From JAIROC01 sp031553535 (lineage in GTDB: Bacteria > Bacteroidota > Bacteroidia > Bacteroidales > WCHB1-69): 64,000 nt of DNA. The notes beneath the pieces were generated by a model, which had not been told where the DNA came from, made no database searches, and worked only from the letters and a program-made list of their open reading frames with translations. Below, piece by piece: positions 7,063 to 14,155 of the stretch. The stretch lies in the NCBI GenBank assembly GCA_031553535.1, contig JAVBLM010000015.1:79481-143480 (forward strand), read 5' to 3'. The translations under genes were made by a program, and so were the position numbers. Within the stretch, counting starts at the first letter, position 1, and the number at the start of each line of letters is the position of its first letter.

Positions 7063-7488
7063 ATGGCTAAAAAGAAAAATAAAACCACAATTGTATTGAT
7101 TATTGTTGCCTTGCTCATTACAGCGGGTACAATTGCAATTTTAGTCTATAACCGCAGAAAGAAAAACAAAACGGAATCCATCACACAGGCAGTTGTTTCC
7201 GGTGTTTCTTCTACCGTTACTTCCGGATATGTAAAAGAATCATTCCCATTAAAACAAGGCATGTATGGTGAAAATGTACGTGTGTTACAAGCCGGTTTAA
7301 TTATACAAGGTTATTCCTGCGGATCTACCGGCAGTGATGGCAAATTCGGGAAAAATACAATGAGTGCTGTTCGTGCTGCATTCAAGAATCCAAGCAAAAC
7401 GGAAGTTACCCAAGCAGAATGGAAGCCTTATTATACAATATATTCTGTAGAAAATAATTTACCACAAACAAGCAGTAACCATGCCTAA
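7063..7488 (+). CDS. Membrane-anchored peptidoglycan-binding protein
   Basis: The protein has 141 aa. After a basic start (AKKKNKT) it has one membrane segment (IVLIIVALLITAGTIAILVY, residues about 9-28), a Ser/Thr linker, and a peptidoglycan-binding repeat of the PG_binding_1 type (about residues 64-105: GMYGENVRVLQAGLIIQGY and then GSDGKFGKNTMSAVRAAF). It probably holds the phage particle or membrane tube to the cell wall during entry. It overlaps the following gene by 8 bp and is the first gene of the virion operon. Confidence 0.75.
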   Translation: MAKKKNKTTIVLIIVALLITAGTIAILVYNRRKKNKTESITQAVVSGVSSTVTSGYVKESFPLKQGMYGENVRVLQAGLIIQGYSCGSTGSDGKFGKNTMSAVRAAFKNPSKTEVTQAEWKPYYTIYSVENNLPQTSSNHA

Positions 7489-7927
7489 AAATAAAGAAAT
7501 ATTTACTTATTTGGGCAAAACGCCAAAAGATAAGATCGTTAATGTGATCTTAATTATGGTTATTGTAGTTTTAATTGGTTTTGCTATCTGGTATGCTTAC
7601 AAGAAGTTAAAAAACATTTTCACGGATGCTAATAAGGATTTAAAAGAAGAAATTAGTTCCGGCGGGAAACTCTCTTTTAGTGGTTCTGAATATAGCAACA
7701 TGGCAGATAGCCTGCATGGAGCAATGAAGGGACTGGGAACGAATACCGACACGGTTTATTCTGTCTTTTACAAACTGAACACAAAGGCAGATGTATTGCA
7801 GCTTATTGTTTCCTTTGGGGTTAGAGGCGGGGAAAACCTATCTCAATGGATGAATGGGGAATATAAAATAAAAGTCAGTACAATAAACAGTATTTTAGCA
7901 TCAAAGGGTATTGATTACACTTTTTAA
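7481..7927 (+). CDS. Membrane protein with annexin-repeat-like domain
   Basis: The protein has 148 aa. One membrane segment (IVNVILIMVIVVLIGFAIWY, about residues 20-39) is followed by a helix and a C-terminal unit (about residues 78-140) with the pattern AMKGLGTNTDTVYSVFYKL and GGENLSQWMNGEY. This GTxxxxvf...L...yg.dL..wl layout resembles a single annexin-like repeat, found in several phage structural proteins. The partner is unknown. The gene is coupled to the peptidoglycan-binding protein, and both have the same anchor-then-domain layout. Confidence 0.65.
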   Translation: MPKNKEIFTYLGKTPKDKIVNVILIMVIVVLIGFAIWYAYKKLKNIFTDANKDLKEEISSGGKLSFSGSEYSNMADSLHGAMKGLGTNTDTVYSVFYKLNTKADVLQLIVSFGVRGGENLSQWMNGEYKIKVSTINSILASKGIDYTF

Positions 7928-7938
7928 ATAATAAAATT

Positions 7939-8037
7939 ATGGCAACAAAACGCAGAACGACAAAAAGAAAAACAACAACAAAGCGTAAAACAACTAAACG
8001 TAAAACCACACGTAGAAAAACAACAAAACGTAGATAA
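7939..8037 (+). CDS. 32-aa protamine-like basic peptide
   Basis: The short reading frame encodes 32 residues made almost only of Lys, Arg and Thr, with repeated TTKRK units (MATKRRTTKRKTTTKRK at the start) and not a single acidic or aromatic residue. It lies between the annexin-like gene and another tiny gene, with normal spacing (11 bp and 32 bp) and an A-rich upstream region. The composition is that of a nucleic-acid-condensing peptide, like small basic core proteins packed in other viruses. The role is inferred from composition and position just before the candidate capsid gene. Confidence 0.7.
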   Translation: MATKRRTTKRKTTTKRKTTKRKTTRRKTTKRR

Positions 8038-8069
8038 TTAAACTATTAATAATTTAAAAATTTTAAAAA

Positions 8070-8189
8070 ATGGGAATTAAAAACATCGTAACGAGACACG
8101 CATGGTGGCTGATACTTATCGCCGTAATCGGGGTTGGATTTTTAGGGTACAAATACTATCAGGAAAACAAAGAAACTCCAACGGCTTAA
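8070..8189 (+). CDS. 39-aa single-pass membrane peptide
   Basis: The frame encodes 39 residues with one membrane segment (HAWWLILIAVIGVGFLGYKY, about residues 10-29) and a short charged tail. It lies 7 bp before the candidate capsid gene in the virion operon. Tiny membrane proteins of this kind are common in internal-membrane phages. No family is recognised. Confidence 0.65.
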   Translation: MGIKNIVTRHAWWLILIAVIGVGFLGYKYYQENKETPTA

Positions 8190-8196
8190 TTAGCAG

Positions 8197-8823
8197 ATGA
8201 AAAAAAGAATTTTAAACAATGCAAATAAAGTATTAACAAATAATTTCACAGGTAAAATGAGTATAATTCAAAACGTGGGAATAGCCACGCAAAATAAATT
8301 CAGGGGAAATATCCAAAACACACATGCAACATCCGCTGCAACCGTGGCTTTATTGCCCGGACACTATCCTACTGCGGGTGTATCAGGTACGACTATCCAC
8401 TATCATGACAAATCGGAGCTGACAAAAGCCGGTATTGTAGTAGATGCAATATGGGATGACGCAACGGTTTCGTTCGCAAGTGACACCGGTAATATCGTTA
8501 TGTCTCCAGCCGATCCTACATTTACGATTCGTTCGTTCCGTAAGTATATCGAACTTAATCCGATGATCGTAACTTCTATGACCATTCACGCGAACGATGT
8601 GGATGCTTATGGCGGGAACTTGAAACTGAAAAAAACCAATCCGTTTAATGTTCCGGCAGAAATTCCGGTAGAATTGGATAAATTCTTCTCCACCGAGCAA
8701 TATCAAGATAATAAGATTGACATTGATTTTTCAGGGGATGAAGTAGAAATATCCGATGACGTATTGATGTTATTGGTTGTTCCGGCAGCCTGCACCGTTG
8801 GTGTAACAATGCGTTTTGCATAA
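8197..8823 (+). CDS. Candidate major capsid protein (jelly-roll type)
   Basis: The protein has 208 aa, no membrane segment, and many short alternating beta strands (TVALLPGHYPT, GIVVDAIWDDATVSFAS, FTIRSFRKYIEL, VLMLLVVPAACTVGVTMRFA). It is the only sizeable soluble beta-rich protein of the virion operon, it follows the basic peptide and the tiny membrane peptide, and it is closed by a strong terminator, as expected for a highly expressed capsid gene. The length fits a single jelly roll better than the 260-390 aa of most double-jelly-roll capsids. The assignment rests on context and predicted secondary structure, not on a recognised signature. Confidence 0.55.
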   Translation: MKKRILNNANKVLTNNFTGKMSIIQNVGIATQNKFRGNIQNTHATSAATVALLPGHYPTAGVSGTTIHYHDKSELTKAGIVVDAIWDDATVSFASDTGNIVMSPADPTFTIRSFRKYIELNPMIVTSMTIHANDVDAYGGNLKLKKTNPFNVPAEIPVELDKFFSTEQYQDNKIDIDFSGDEVEISDDVLMLLVVPAACTVGVTMRFA

Positions 8824-8849
8824 CTGAATTAAAAATCAATAAATTTAAG

Positions 8850-8886
8850 GGCATGGCATCCATTATAATCGTGCCATGCCTTTTTT
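8850..8886 (+). terminator. Strong terminator after the candidate capsid gene
   Basis: GGCATGGCA (8850-8858) pairs perfectly with TGCCATGCC (8872-8880), followed by six T. It would let the upstream part of the virion operon be expressed at a higher level than the genes that follow. Confidence 0.9.
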
Positions 8887-8908
8887 AATTTAACAGAAAG
8901 GAATTTTC

Positions 8909-9250
8909 ATGAAACAAAAAACACAACGATATCCGGGGCCTTATTATAATGCAACCGGCAAAAGAAATAACTATATTGGTGAAGACGGGGTAGAATATCC
9001 TGGCCCGGAACCTGCAAAATCCGGATCGAATAGTAATTTTTGGTCAAACTTTTCGAATGTAACAAATTCATTAGGTAGTTTATTCGGAAATGTTGCCGGT
9101 GGCTTATCTTCCATCATTGGAGCCAAAAACACAACGGTAAACTATACAACCGATCCAAACCAAGCTAATCGCACCGGTTTGTATGTCGGTATTGGATTGG
9201 TGTTGTTGGTTCTTGTGTTGGTGTTTGCCTTTGCTTTTAATAAGAGGTAA
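8909..9250 (+). CDS. C-terminally anchored virion-type membrane protein
   Basis: The protein has 113 aa. It begins MKQKTQRYPGPYYNATG, a leader style shared with several neighbours, has a Ser/Asn/Gly-rich centre, and ends with a membrane segment (LYVGIGLVLLVLVLVFAFAF) and the tail NKR. The tail-anchored layout predicts that most of the protein faces away from the cytoplasm or sits under the capsid. It is the first gene after the capsid terminator, with an AGAAAGGA ribosome-binding-like stretch upstream. No family is recognised. Confidence 0.65.
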   Translation: MKQKTQRYPGPYYNATGKRNNYIGEDGVEYPGPEPAKSGSNSNFWSNFSNVTNSLGSLFGNVAGGLSSIIGAKNTTVNYTTDPNQANRTGLYVGIGLVLLVLVLVFAFAFNKR

Positions 9251-9252
9251 TA

Positions 9253-9879
9253 ATGTCAAAAATAGTTTGGGAAAATAGTATCACGATGGGAGATAATCCG
9301 GCATCTGTCGAAATGGATACCGGTACCATTCTTCTCAACAAGGATGTTTTCCCTAATTATTCAAAATTCACTCAAAAATTCATATTAGAGCATGAAAAAG
9401 GGCATTACAATATCCCGACAGATTCGGAGGAGGAGGCAGATGCCTATGCGCTCAATAAATTGTATAAAACAACTGGTAAGAGCCTGAAAAAAACCATCAA
9501 AGCGATAACAGACTTTTTAGATGATGAAAACCCCAGGGTTGCAGAATTATATAAAAAGGCTTTAATTATAGATTATAAGCAAAATGGAAATAAGAGGGCT
9601 GAAGCCGAATATAAAAATTTAACAGGAGGTCAAGAAATGAAACAAAAAATAACAGGAATGTACAGCCCATTTGTAACTATAAACAATGCAAAAGGACGTA
9701 AACGAAGAAAAGCTGAAGGCGGGGAAGATATTATTATTGATGAGAATGGAGTTCCCATCGTTGAAGAAAATATTGTCAATATCCCAAAAAGGAAAAGGTA
9801 TAATATTATAGGATTTGAAATGTCCATGTTCGAAATATTATTCCTTGTTTTTATCCTTGTTTTTATTGTAAAAAAATAA
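9253..9879 (+). CDS. Zinc metallopeptidase fused to a tail-anchored membrane protein
   Basis: The protein has 208 aa. Residues 30-75 contain an HExxH zinc site, HEKGH, and a downstream EEEADAYALNKL helix supplying the third ligand, as in M78-like peptidases. Residues 129-208 form a second unit that starts with MKQKITGMYSPF and ends in a membrane segment (MSMFEILFLVFILVFIVKK), like the neighbouring tail-anchored proteins. An AGGAGG sequence (9624-9629) precedes an in-frame ATG at 9637, so the 80-aa second unit may also be made alone. Virion maturation or cell-envelope penetration are both possible roles for the peptidase. Confidence 0.7.
   Translation: MSKIVWENSITMGDNPASVEMDTGTILLNKDVFPNYSKFTQKFILEHEKGHYNIPTDSEEEADAYALNKLYKTTGKSLKKTIKAITDFLDDENPRVAELYKKALIIDYKQNGNKRAEAEYKNLTGGQEMKQKITGMYSPFVTINNAKGRKRRKAEGGEDIIIDENGVPIVEENIVNIPKRKRYNIIGFEMSMFEILFLVFILVFIVKK
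9624..9639 (+). promoter_or_regulatory. Internal Shine-Dalgarno and in-frame start
   Basis: AGGAGG at 9624-9629 lies 7 bp before an in-frame ATG at 9637 inside the metallopeptidase gene. The product would begin MKQK like the separate genes at 8909 and 9883. Perfect Shine-Dalgarno sites are uncommon in Bacteroidota, which makes this one notable. Confidence 0.55.
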
Positions 9880-9882
9880 AAC

Positions 9883-10632
9883 ATGAAACAAAAAACATTC
9901 GTCAAGAGATTACATGCTTTGGGTTTCCGAAATGTAAATGGAATATTTTCCAAATATAATAATCCAATAAGAATACAGGTTCTCGGAAACAAAGCAAAGA
10001 TTTGGAATGCGAATAAACATTTTAACGGTAGAAATACGGCACGCTTAGTCGATTTTTCTACTATATTATCGTTTAATAGCAATTCTCCAACGTCTGCCCC
10101 TGCTAGCGGGAATGCGGATCTATTTCCTACAGGATATGGAGATATAGCCAGCAATGCTGACGAAATAATCCCTACAGGGGGTAATTCGCCTTCGCCAGGA
10201 GAGCCAACCGTTTCTCGGCCATTGTTAACAGAGCCTTTTTTAAGAAGTCTTGAAACGTTGTCGGAAACAGAACGGATAATAGAACTTAAAAAAGTTCATG
10301 GAACGCAAATTTTATCATTACTCAGGCGATTGTCTGAAAGTGACCGCAGGATATTGCTTAATATGTTATCGGAAGATGTGATTCTAAAATATAGTAATGA
10401 ATTATCCGGAGATGACCTGCAAGCGTTTCTTGATATGTTGAACGGGAACGGTTCCGGCACCGGTAGCGGTTCAGGCAATGGCTCGGGTAGTGGTTCAGGT
10501 TCAGGCAGTGGTTCGGGAGGCGGTGCTTCATCATCTGCTAAAAAAATGGTAGAAGAATCAACAAATTTCATTAAAAAGTACTGGTGGGCAGTTGCCATTG
10601 TGCTATTTATCATAATTACAAACAAAGATTAA
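9883..10632 (+). CDS. Tail-anchored protein with Gly/Ser linker
   Basis: The protein has 249 aa. It starts with a basic leader (MKQKTFVKRLHALGFRNVNG), has a folded helical centre (about residues 110-185, with LSETERIIELKKVHG and LRRLSESDRRILLNMLSED), a pure Gly/Ser linker of about 35 residues (about 187-222), and a C-terminal membrane segment (YWWAVAIVLFIIITN). The flexible linker between domain and anchor suggests that the domain reaches away from the membrane, perhaps a spike or entry protein. It lies 3 bp after the metallopeptidase gene. No family is recognised. Confidence 0.65.
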   Translation: MKQKTFVKRLHALGFRNVNGIFSKYNNPIRIQVLGNKAKIWNANKHFNGRNTARLVDFSTILSFNSNSPTSAPASGNADLFPTGYGDIASNADEIIPTGGNSPSPGEPTVSRPLLTEPFLRSLETLSETERIIELKKVHGTQILSLLRRLSESDRRILLNMLSEDVILKYSNELSGDDLQAFLDMLNGNGSGTGSGSGNGSGSGSGSGSGSGGGASSSAKKMVEESTNFIKKYWWAVAIVLFIIITNKD

Positions 10633-10635
10633 GCA

Positions 10636-11190
10636 ATGAAAACAAAAATAAACAATAGCAACAATCCATTTATGATAGGACGAAAACGATATGCTACCGG
10701 GAGTTTAAAAGGTGCTTGGCAAATATACAATACTAGTACTGGTTATGAATTTCCCGGAGTAGATGGCCCTATCTATTTTATAAAAACAAACGAATTGAAT
10801 AATACGGTTTGGATTGAGATAATTACAAAGGGTTCTATTGAACTTAAAAAATATTCGCATAGTGATTTTGGCACCGGTTATATTATTCCGAAAGAGTTTA
10901 AAGATAAATATGTTCAATTGTATCGGGAAAAACCTGAAAGTTCTACTACTGCGATGACCAAAACGGGTGATAGTGTTATTTTGACTTATACTACAGGAAG
11001 TGATTCCGGAAGTGTTAGTACAAATACCAGCATTTTTACAACTCCGTTGACTACTACGGGTATTGTTGATAATCCCCTTGACGCTGATACCGACAATACA
11101 GATACTGAAGAAACCAATTATACAAAATGGTTAGTAATCGGTGTTGCAGTTTTGTTTCTTTTGCTTATCATTAAAAAACGTAAAAAATGA
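10636..11190 (+). CDS. Tail-anchored virion-type membrane protein
   Basis: The protein has 184 aa. Its start MKTKINNSNNPFMIG is nearly repeated in the next gene. Residues about 20-100 are beta-rich (AWQIYNTSTGYEF, VWIEIITKGSIELKKY), followed by a Ser/Thr-rich linker and a C-terminal membrane segment (WLVIGVAVLFLLLIIKKRKK). It lies 3 bp after the previous gene and overlaps the next by 4 bp. Likely a virion membrane protein; no family recognised. Confidence 0.65.
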   Translation: MKTKINNSNNPFMIGRKRYATGSLKGAWQIYNTSTGYEFPGVDGPIYFIKTNELNNTVWIEIITKGSIELKKYSHSDFGTGYIIPKEFKDKYVQLYREKPESSTTAMTKTGDSVILTYTTGSDSGSVSTNTSIFTTPLTTTGIVDNPLDADTDNTDTEETNYTKWLVIGVAVLFLLLIIKKRKK

Positions 11191-11759
11191 AAACAAAAAT
11201 AAATAGCAGCAAAAATATATTTATTCGGAAAAATAATTACATTGGTAGCTTATCAAACGCACAAGCTATGCAATTTGGTGAACTCGTTTCTCAAGTTTCA
11301 AAAGGAACTCTAAAAGATACGGTTAGAATTTATCCGAGAGACGGGAAAGACGGGAAAGGTGAAGTTCAGGCATTGGTTAAATATTTCGGTACAAAATACC
11401 CTTTTTCTAAAATAGGATGGGAACTTTCCGGTAAATATGTCCGCTACGTATTAAAGGATAAAGCCAAACGGGATTCTGCCTTAAATGCCATGCAATTGGC
11501 ACTTAACTACTATAACACAAACAGGATCAAGGCAGATGATACAGGTTATAACCCATTGGATGAACTAAATAAAAGTTCAGGTTCCGGCACCGGTAGTGGT
11601 TCTAATTCGGGATCAGGTAGCGATTCGGGCAATAGTGGTGTTTCCGGCTCTGATGATGCAAGTGAAGAAAATTCCATTGTTTCATTTATAAAGAAACCGG
11701 TTAATATTGTTCTTATTGTTGCGCTTGTTGTTGGTGTCTTCTTTTTATTTAAAAAATAA
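11187..11759 (+). CDS. Tail-anchored protein with Gly/Ser linker
   Basis: The protein has 190 aa. The leader MKTKINSSKNIFIRKNNYIG is clearly related to that of the previous gene. A folded region (about residues 25-115; VRIYPRDGKDGKGEVQALVK) is followed by a Gly/Ser/Asp linker of about 35 residues, and a membrane segment closes the protein (VNIVLIVALVVGVFFLFKK). The architecture matches the protein encoded at 9883. It overlaps its upstream neighbour as ATGA. No family is recognised. Confidence 0.65.
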   Translation: MKTKINSSKNIFIRKNNYIGSLSNAQAMQFGELVSQVSKGTLKDTVRIYPRDGKDGKGEVQALVKYFGTKYPFSKIGWELSGKYVRYVLKDKAKRDSALNAMQLALNYYNTNRIKADDTGYNPLDELNKSSGSGTGSGSNSGSGSDSGNSGVSGSDDASEENSIVSFIKKPVNIVLIVALVVGVFFLFKK

Positions 11760-11770
11760 CTCCAAAAACT

Positions 11771-12166
11771 ATGAAATATAAAAAAAATACAAGCAAAAAT
11801 GTGTTTTCCAATAGAAACGATGCCGTTAAAGGCACATATAAATATTGGAAAGAAACACTAGAGAATGATGTTTACAATTTGGGTATGTCTTTGGCCCAAG
11901 TAAGGGAAAAATATAATTACGGAAAATATAAACCTTATTGGTTATCTACTAATTATTGGAAAAAACGTTTTGACGCCGGTTATGATTACTGGGAACAGAA
12001 ACGGAAAGCTGATAAAGATGCCGGTACGTATTCCGGAACTTATAAAACAAATGAATCCCAATATCAAACGGCAAGTAGCACAACAACCTATTTAATTTAT
12101 GGGTTAATTGCGGTTTTGGCAATATTCATCATTTGGGGCCTTATTAAGAAATTCCGTAAAAAATAA
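11771..12166 (+). CDS. Tail-anchored aromatic-rich membrane protein
   Basis: The protein has 131 aa. It starts MKYKKNTSKNVFSNRNDAVK, a variant of the shared leader, is rich in Tyr, Trp and Lys in the centre (KYNYGKYKPYWLSTNYWKK), and ends in a membrane segment (YLIYGLIAVLAIFIIWGLI) with the basic tail KKFRKK. It follows the previous gene by 11 bp. No family is recognised; a virion membrane role is inferred. Confidence 0.65.
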   Translation: MKYKKNTSKNVFSNRNDAVKGTYKYWKETLENDVYNLGMSLAQVREKYNYGKYKPYWLSTNYWKKRFDAGYDYWEQKRKADKDAGTYSGTYKTNESQYQTASSTTTYLIYGLIAVLAIFIIWGLIKKFRKK

Positions 12167-12169
12167 TAG

Positions 12170-12562
12170 ATGAATAGGGCAGTATCTAAACGCAATCACG
12201 CATCGGGAGGAATTGCTAATTCCGTTATGGGATTAATAAGTTCCGTTATTTCCGGGATCGTAAATATTACACCGGTTGCGGTTTTAAAAAGAGAAAACAC
12301 AAAAAATGCCTTACAAAATCTATTATACTCCCCTGTTTATTTATCCGGTAAATCCTTTGAACAGGTAAAAAATTCATTATATGCGACCTATCAAAAAAAT
12401 CCGGCTTTATTTCGTCAATATTATGATGAATTATGGGCAACAAGGCAGGCACATTTGGAACAGGGAATACATCCCAGTCAAGGCATTAAAACAAAGGAAA
12501 TTGTTTTGATTGTCTTTGTTATTCTTTTAGTGATTGTAATGTTTTATGTTTGGAAGAAATGA
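12170..12562 (+). CDS. Tail-anchored membrane protein, paralogue of the next gene
   Basis: The protein has 130 aa. It begins MNRAVSKRNHASGG, has a weak hydrophobic segment near residues 16-45, and a conserved core (LLYSPVYLSGKSFEQVKN, FRQYYDELWATR, IHP) that is repeated in the following protein. A strong membrane segment (EIVLIVFVILLVIVMFYVWKK) ends it. It overlaps the next gene by 4 bp (ATGA). The family is not recognised, but the duplication suggests two subunits of one virion structure. Confidence 0.65.
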   Translation: MNRAVSKRNHASGGIANSVMGLISSVISGIVNITPVAVLKRENTKNALQNLLYSPVYLSGKSFEQVKNSLYATYQKNPALFRQYYDELWATRQAHLEQGIHPSQGIKTKEIVLIVFVILLVIVMFYVWKK

Positions 12563-12921
12563 TTACAGCAATAGTTTTAGCAGCCATAGCAACCGCCTTT
12601 ACAATTGTTTCTTATGCCACACCGAAAGGGATAGAAAACAGGGAAAGTAAGAAGGATTATTTAAAAACCCTTTTATATAATCCGGTTTACATTCAAGGTT
12701 TATCATTTGAGGCTGTAAAACTGGAATATTTAAGTGATTATCGTAAAAACCCAAAGTTATTTGAACAATACTACAATGAATATTATGTTTTGAGAACATC
12801 CGATTTGGCAAATGATGTTCATCCCATGACATTTAAAAAAAACGAATCTTTATATCAGCAATACATTGCTTTGGCAATCATTGTTGTATTATTATTAATC
12901 ATCAATCAAATTTATAAATAA
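12559..12921 (+). CDS. Double-anchored membrane protein, paralogue of the previous gene
   Basis: The start is the ATG at 12559, coupled as ATGA to the previous stop; a TTG at 12550 is the less likely alternative. The 120-aa protein has an N-terminal membrane segment (AIVLAAIATAFTIVSYA), the same core as its neighbour (LLYNPVYIQGLSFEAVKL, FEQYYNEYYVLR, VHP), and a C-terminal membrane segment (YIALAIIVVLLLIINQIY). The two copies arose by tandem duplication and then diverged at both ends. Confidence 0.65.
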   Translation: MITAIVLAAIATAFTIVSYATPKGIENRESKKDYLKTLLYNPVYIQGLSFEAVKLEYLSDYRKNPKLFEQYYNEYYVLRTSDLANDVHPMTFKKNESLYQQYIALAIIVVLLLIINQIYK

Positions 12922-13103
12922 TGAATAAATATAGAAGAAAAAACGCTACCGGAGATACTACAAGTTTATTGGACAGCTTAACAGGAGGCAAAGAAATTCC
13001 TTTTTCCATTTCTTTGGACTTTGTAACGGTTTCCTACTTGGGAATTGTAATTTTAATTACCGGTATACTGCTGATTATTATTAACAAAAAAGTAATTAAG
13101 TAA
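12921..13103 (+). CDS. 60-aa tail-anchored membrane protein
   Basis: The protein has 60 aa. It starts MNKYRRKNATGDTTSLL, a compact version of the basic leader with an AxG end, and has one membrane segment (VSYLGIVILITGILLIIIN) and the tail KKVIK. It overlaps the previous gene (TAATG) and precedes the next by 1 bp. Likely a small virion membrane protein. Confidence 0.65.
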   Translation: MNKYRRKNATGDTTSLLDSLTGGKEIPFSISLDFVTVSYLGIVILITGILLIIINKKVIK

Positions 13104-13104
13104 T

Positions 13105-13890
13105 ATGGCAGATGAAACGTACAGGGCAAAGCCCAGAGCGGGGGATATGCAGCTTGATGTTCTCATGAGGCTGGATAAAACAATAGCGAAGTTAAATAAT
13201 ACAACACTTCCTGAAGGATATAAACCATATCGTTTCCCAACTTATAATTTAGACGTTCTTTATCGCCTGGATGTTATTTATTCGCTGATCCAAAGCGGTG
13301 GGGGTGGGACTGTGGAAACTGTTAATGATATTGGCGTTGTTCCCGGAACTAAAAATATAAGGCTTTTAGCATCAAATATACCGTGTCTTATTGATACTGA
13401 TCCGAGCAATGTCCAATTTGCTTTAGATTTATTAGAGGAAATTATTGACGCGAATTATAGGGATATGGTAAAAGGGGAAAGGACTAATATTCAGGACTTT
13501 AATCACTTCTGTAGTGCTGGTGCTGGTTTTTTTGATATAGCTGATTTACTACTTTTCAATAATTTATCTATTGGCGGTAATAATTGTCATTTTTATATTA
13601 ATACTAGTGATGATGTACAATTTGATTGTACTAATATCGATGCCTTTGTTCAGAATAATAAAATATTTACAATGCTTATTTATAATACAGGTGTAGGAAC
13701 AAGAGTTGTTGATTTTTCTTATATGCAAAATAGAACTAGTGAATATGTATTTATGGATTCAAAGTCTAATACTCCGGCTATTTTCACTATTGAAGATGAT
13801 TGTACAGCTGAAATTTCATTTTTAAGAGTTCATAATCAACATAGGGGGAGTGATGAGATTATAGTTAAGTATTTCAATCAATTATCGTAA
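13105..13890 (+). CDS. Hypothetical virion protein, possible spike or vertex component
   Basis: The protein has 261 aa and no membrane segment. The N-terminal 70 residues contain a duplicated motif (MQLDVLMRLDKTIAKL and YNLDVLYRLDVIYSLI), likely two helices that pair or bind a partner. A Gly-rich hinge (QSGGGG) follows, and the rest is beta-rich (NIRLLASNIPCLID, NCHFYINTSDDVQFDC, AIFTIEDDCTAEISFLRV). This stalk-hinge-head layout and the position before the LamG-like gene suggest a spike or adaptor, but no family is recognised. Confidence 0.55.
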   Translation: MADETYRAKPRAGDMQLDVLMRLDKTIAKLNNTTLPEGYKPYRFPTYNLDVLYRLDVIYSLIQSGGGGTVETVNDIGVVPGTKNIRLLASNIPCLIDTDPSNVQFALDLLEEIIDANYRDMVKGERTNIQDFNHFCSAGAGFFDIADLLLFNNLSIGGNNCHFYINTSDDVQFDCTNIDAFVQNNKIFTMLIYNTGVGTRVVDFSYMQNRTSEYVFMDSKSNTPAIFTIEDDCTAEISFLRVHNQHRGSDEIIVKYFNQLS

Positions 13891-13891
13891 C

Positions 13892-14155
13892 ATGGAAAAT
13901 ATAATAAATAAAACCGAAGAAATTGAGAATAATTTACCTAAAAGGTACTTTATTAAGCATAAGCTAATTAATAGACCTTTTGTTCTCTATAAAGTTAATG
14001 AACGTTTTATAGGTAAAACAGAAGATGATTATTATAGAGGTTTAATGTTTGAAGTAACAGAATCGCAAGCTAAATTCTATGAAGATAACCCGGAAGCAAG
14101 CTTTATAGAAATAATGAACAAAAAACTTAATGAAAAAGAAGATGCTACAGAGTAG
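13892..14155 (+). CDS. Small hypothetical phage protein
   Basis: The protein has 87 aa, is soluble and charged, with a central stretch KLINRPFVLYKVNERFIG and an acidic C-terminus. It begins 1 bp after the previous gene and overlaps the next by a few bases. It lies between two candidate receptor-binding genes and could be a chaperone or connector; no family is recognised. Confidence 0.6.
   Translation: MENIINKTEEIENNLPKRYFIKHKLINRPFVLYKVNERFIGKTEDDYYRGLMFEVTESQAKFYEDNPEASFIEIMNKKLNEKEDATE

Noticed and set aside
9630..10154. 174-aa reverse-strand frame in the virion operon
   Set aside because: It overlaps two well-supported forward genes and has no family or start signal.
10296..10625. Reverse-strand PEPLPEP-repeat protein
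   Set aside because: It is the shadow of the Gly/Ser linker coding sequence.
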